Below are positions 6,376 through 7,989 of a stretch of DNA of 7,989 nucleotides, piece by piece. The notes under the pieces are model-generated. The model had not been told where the DNA came from. It did not search any database and worked only from the letters and a program-made list of their open reading frames with translations. Origin of the DNA: JACRBK01 sp964427955 (GTDB lineage Bacteria > Chloroflexota > Anaerolineae > Aggregatilineales > Aggregatilineaceae); NCBI GenBank assembly GCA_964427955.1, contig CAYRWY010000282.1:1-7989 (forward strand), read 5' to 3'. Both the position numbers and the translations under genes were made by a program. Positions within the stretch are counted from its first letter, which is position 1. Each line of letters opens with the position of its first letter.

Positions 6376-6437
6376 TTTACCTCACCCCCGACCCCCTCTC
6401 CGCTTTTTTCGGAGAGGGGATTGAGGGGTGAGGTAAA
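6376..6437. repeat. 62-base interrupted inverted repeat (C-rich hairpin element)
   Basis: Two nested stems: outer arms TTTACCTCACCCC (6376-6388) with its exact complement (6425-6437), and inner arms CCCCTCTCCG (6393-6402) with its exact complement (6410-6419), separated by a 4/5-base internal bulge. The loop is CTTTTTT on the plus strand. Similar CCTCACCCCC...CCCTCTCC hairpins are common as dispersed intergenic repeats in Chloroflexota and some other bacteria (recalled, not searched). It lies between the permease stop and the next promoter, so it may also stop transcripts from the permease, although neither strand has a T tract after the stem. It is too short to be an insertion sequence. Confidence 0.8.
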
Positions 6438-6556
6438 TCTCCCAGGCAAAAGTCTAGCTATTGGTGCAAGGATCAGCCGGGAGGAAAAGAATCTTTGGGC
6501 GGAGGCTGAATCACCGGAAGACGCGCTGAACCGCCGTGTAGCCTGCGGGGCAAGGA

Positions 6557-7507
6557 TCAATGGGGCTGGAGGACACCGCCCGGCCTGGCCCCCCGCAGTT
6601 GGCGGGCGACGGCCTGTTTGACCTGCTGCTCGGCGAAGACGAAGAGAAAGATCGCCGTCGCCGTGAGGACGATGGCCGGACCGGTCGCCACGTCCAGGTG
6701 ATAGGAGACGTAAAAGCCCAGGATGCTCGACGCCGCGCCAACCAGGGCCGCGATCAGCATCATCGGCAGCAGGCGGTGACTCATCAGGTTGGCGGTCGCT
6801 GCCGGGGTGACCAGCAGCGCCACCATCAGCGCCACGCCCACCGTTTGCAGCGAGACGACAATCGTCACCGCGATCAACACCAGCAGCAGCAGGCGCAGGG
6901 CTTCGGTGGGCAGGTGCAGGGTGCGCGCCAGGATGGGATCGAAGGAGATGATCATGAATTCCTTGTAGAACAGCACCACCACGGCCAGCACGACTACCCC
7001 AAAAAAGAACGTCAGGCGCAGGTCGGACGGCGCGACGCCCAAAATCTGCCCGAACAGGATGTGCGACAGGTCGCCCGCGAAGTTATCCACGCGCGAGATC
7101 ATGGCCACGCCCAGCGCGAACATGGCCGCAAAGACCACGCCGATGGCGGTATCTTCCTTGATCTTCTCGTGCCGCGTCAAATAGCCGATCCCCAGCGCGC
7201 TGATCACGCCCGCCACCAGCCCGCCCCAAAACAGGTCGTCGGTCTTGCCGCTGCTGCGCTGGTACATGAAGGCCACCCCCGGCAGGATGGCATGGGCCAG
7301 GGCATCGCCAAAAAACGCCATGCCGCGCACGACGACGAACGTCCCCAACACGCCGCACACCACCCCGACGATGATGGCCGCTTCCATCCCGCGCGACAGC
7401 AGCGGGTAGCGCAGCGGTTGCAGCACGAGCAGATCGAAGTTGCGCAGCAAGATCAGCCAGCCGAACTTGAGCGCCTCCCCGACGGAGTCCGCCAGAAAGA
7501 TGTGCAT
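6557..7507 (-). CDS. Metal ABC transporter permease, ABC-3 family (ZnuB/MntB/TroC type)
   Basis: 316 residues, the membrane channel subunit of an ABC importer for Zn2+, Mn2+ or Fe2+. It is mostly hydrophobic with about eight membrane segments and carries the family signature after the first helices: GTFVVVRGMAFFGDALAHAILPGVA (positions about 55-79; D68 and H72 lie along the presumed metal path), then EDTAIGVVFAAMFALGV (118-134) and TVGVALMVALLVTPAATA (222-239), where the loop that contacts the ATPase is expected. Length is slightly above the usual 270-300, from a longer N-terminus (about 1-38) and a short basic tail (about 297-316). ATG 7507 has a GGAGG site 8 bases upstream and starts 3 bases after the NUDIX stop. 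The ATPase and metal-binding protein are not in the window; they should lie to the right. The metal cannot be told from sequence alone. Confidence 0.9.
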   Translation of the reverse strand: MHIFLADSVGEALKFGWLILLRNFDLLVLQPLRYPLLSRGMEAAIIVGVVCGVLGTFVVVRGMAFFGDALAHAILPGVAFMYQRSSGKTDDLFWGGLVAGVISALGIGYLTRHEKIKEDTAIGVVFAAMFALGVAMISRVDNFAGDLSHILFGQILGVAPSDLRLTFFFGVVVLAVVVLFYKEFMIISFDPILARTLHLPTEALRLLLLVLIAVTIVVSLQTVGVALMVALLVTPAATANLMSHRLLPMMLIAALVGAASSILGFYVSYHLDVATGPAIVLTATAIFLFVFAEQQVKQAVARQLRGARPGGVLQPH

Positions 7508-7510
7508 GAC

Positions 7511-7989
7511 CTAGTCCTCCGGCGACCAGCCCTCGACTTCGAGACGGGACGGACCGTGTTTGAAATGCTGAAAATAGAACTCGGCGGGGGCTAACCCGGA
7601 CCGATCCTTGGCCGCGTACAGCTCCGGGCGCGGGATGGGCAGCTCGGTCGGGTAGACGATCTCGTCGCAGCGGACGACCCCGATCACGCCGCTGGCCGCG
7701 TCGAGAATGCGCTGGCGCTGCCCGATCATCAGATCGTCCGGCAGTTGATCGAGATCGAAGTAGCGCAGCTCGACTACCTCGTGCGGATCAGGCCACAGCG
7801 CGCCGCCGGTGACCTGGGCCGCGAACAACGCGAGATGATAGATCCCGTTGCTCCAGCCCGGACGCGAATACAGCCCGACCAGCCGCGTAAGTTCGACGTC
7901 CAGGCCGGTCTCTTCGCGCACCTCGCGCACCGCCGCCTGCGCCATCGATTCGTAGGGATCGACGTGCCCGCCGGGCAGACACCACACGC
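7511..7989 (-). CDS. NUDIX hydrolase (N-terminus beyond the right edge)
   Basis: The last 158 residues of a NUDIX-family pyrophosphohydrolase, which cleaves nucleoside diphosphates linked to another group (ADP-ribose, NTPs, coenzymes). The Nudix box is complete: G at the start of GHVDPYE, then seven residues, then REVREETGL (visible residues about 7-29), with the metal-binding glutamates of REVREE. The residues in front (VWCLPGG) are the usual strand leading to the box, so the real start is further right; the in-frame GTG at 7987 is just a valine codon. After the domain (about 1-115) there is a C-terminal extension of about 40 residues ending GWSPED. It ends 3 bases before the metal permease start, so both are likely on one mRNA, though a functional link is not apparent. 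Substrate unknown. Confidence 0.9.
   Translation of the reverse strand, partial: VWCLPGGHVDPYESMAQAAVREVREETGLDVELTRLVGLYSRPGWSNGIYHLALFAAQVTGGALWPDPHEVVELRYFDLDQLPDDLMIGQRQRILDAASGVIGVVRCDEIVYPTELPIPRPELYAAKDRSGLAPAEFYFQHFKHGPSRLEVEGWSPED

Larger units (their letters stand above)
6274..6556. other. Intergenic region between the ABC permease and the receiver-glycosyltransferase
   Basis: 283 bases without a convincing gene. It holds the weak promoter, the 62-base inverted repeat, and about 120 bases after the permease stop (6438-6556) in which nothing is recognised apart from a 10-base direct repeat GCAAGGATCA (6466-6475 and 6550-6559), the second copy overlapping the permease stop. A TTG-started frame that reads through the hairpin repeat is taken to be spurious. 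Confidence 0.6.

Noticed and set aside
6376..6437. Hairpin read as a classical rho-independent terminator
   Set aside because: Neither strand has a run of T after the stem; the T run lies in the loop. A repeat element is the better reading.
6306..6560. Minus-strand frame of 84 codons starting at TTG and overlapping the permease stop
   Set aside because: It reads straight through the hairpin repeat, starts at a rare codon without a ribosome site, and resembles the spurious proteins often annotated over such repeats.
6560..7594. Plus-strand open frame of 344 codons, very rich in H, Q, R and D
   Set aside because: It is the exact antisense of hydrophobic codons of the ABC permease, which explains its strongly polar composition.
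7985..7987. GTG as start of the NUDIX gene
   Set aside because: It lies immediately before the Nudix box, which would remove the N-terminal strands of the fold; the frame is open to the window edge, so it is an internal valine codon.

Overview
The window is high-GC, densely coded DNA in which all six recognisable genes lie on the minus strand. The overall feel (a Chloroflexota-like mix of a cytoplasmic GH2 glycosidase, a membrane-anchored lipocalin-like protein, a response-regulator/glycosyltransferase fusion, and a C-rich hairpin repeat of the CCTCACCCCC...CCCTCTCC kind) suggests a member of the Chloroflexota, perhaps Anaerolineae. That assignment is an inference from gene style and not from a marker gene. 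No rRNA, tRNA, CRISPR array, transposase, integrase or phage gene was found.

Reading in the direction of transcription (right to left): the right edge (7511-7989) holds the last 158 codons of a NUDIX hydrolase, followed 3 bases later by a complete metal-type ABC-3 family permease (6557-7507). The two are probably co-transcribed, with the rest of the transporter outside the window. A 283-base gap (6274-6556) follows, carrying a 62-base interrupted inverted repeat and a weak promoter. Next is the largest and most unusual gene (3976-6273): a 765-residue protein joining an intact receiver domain, a degenerate GGDEF-like domain, membrane helices and a processive-type family 2 glycosyltransferase. 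It looks like a polysaccharide synthase with its own phosphorylation input.

A 107-base gap with a good -10 box then leads into a two-gene unit: a small membrane-anchored extracytoplasmic protein (3314-3868) and, 7 bases later, an RlmI-like SAM-dependent methyltransferase lacking a PUA domain (2455-3306). After a further 281-base gap that contains a consensus -10 box and a perfect 18-base palindrome just downstream of it, a GH2 beta-galactosidase/beta-glucuronidase-type enzyme begins at a GTG codon (2173) and runs off the left edge with 724 residues visible.

Functionally the window looks like ordinary chromosomal backbone with a carbohydrate flavour: one enzyme that degrades glycosides under likely local repressor control, and one that probably makes or exports a polysaccharide under two-component control. 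The most noteworthy items are the REC/GGDEF-like/GT2 fusion and the candidate operator in front of the GH2 gene.
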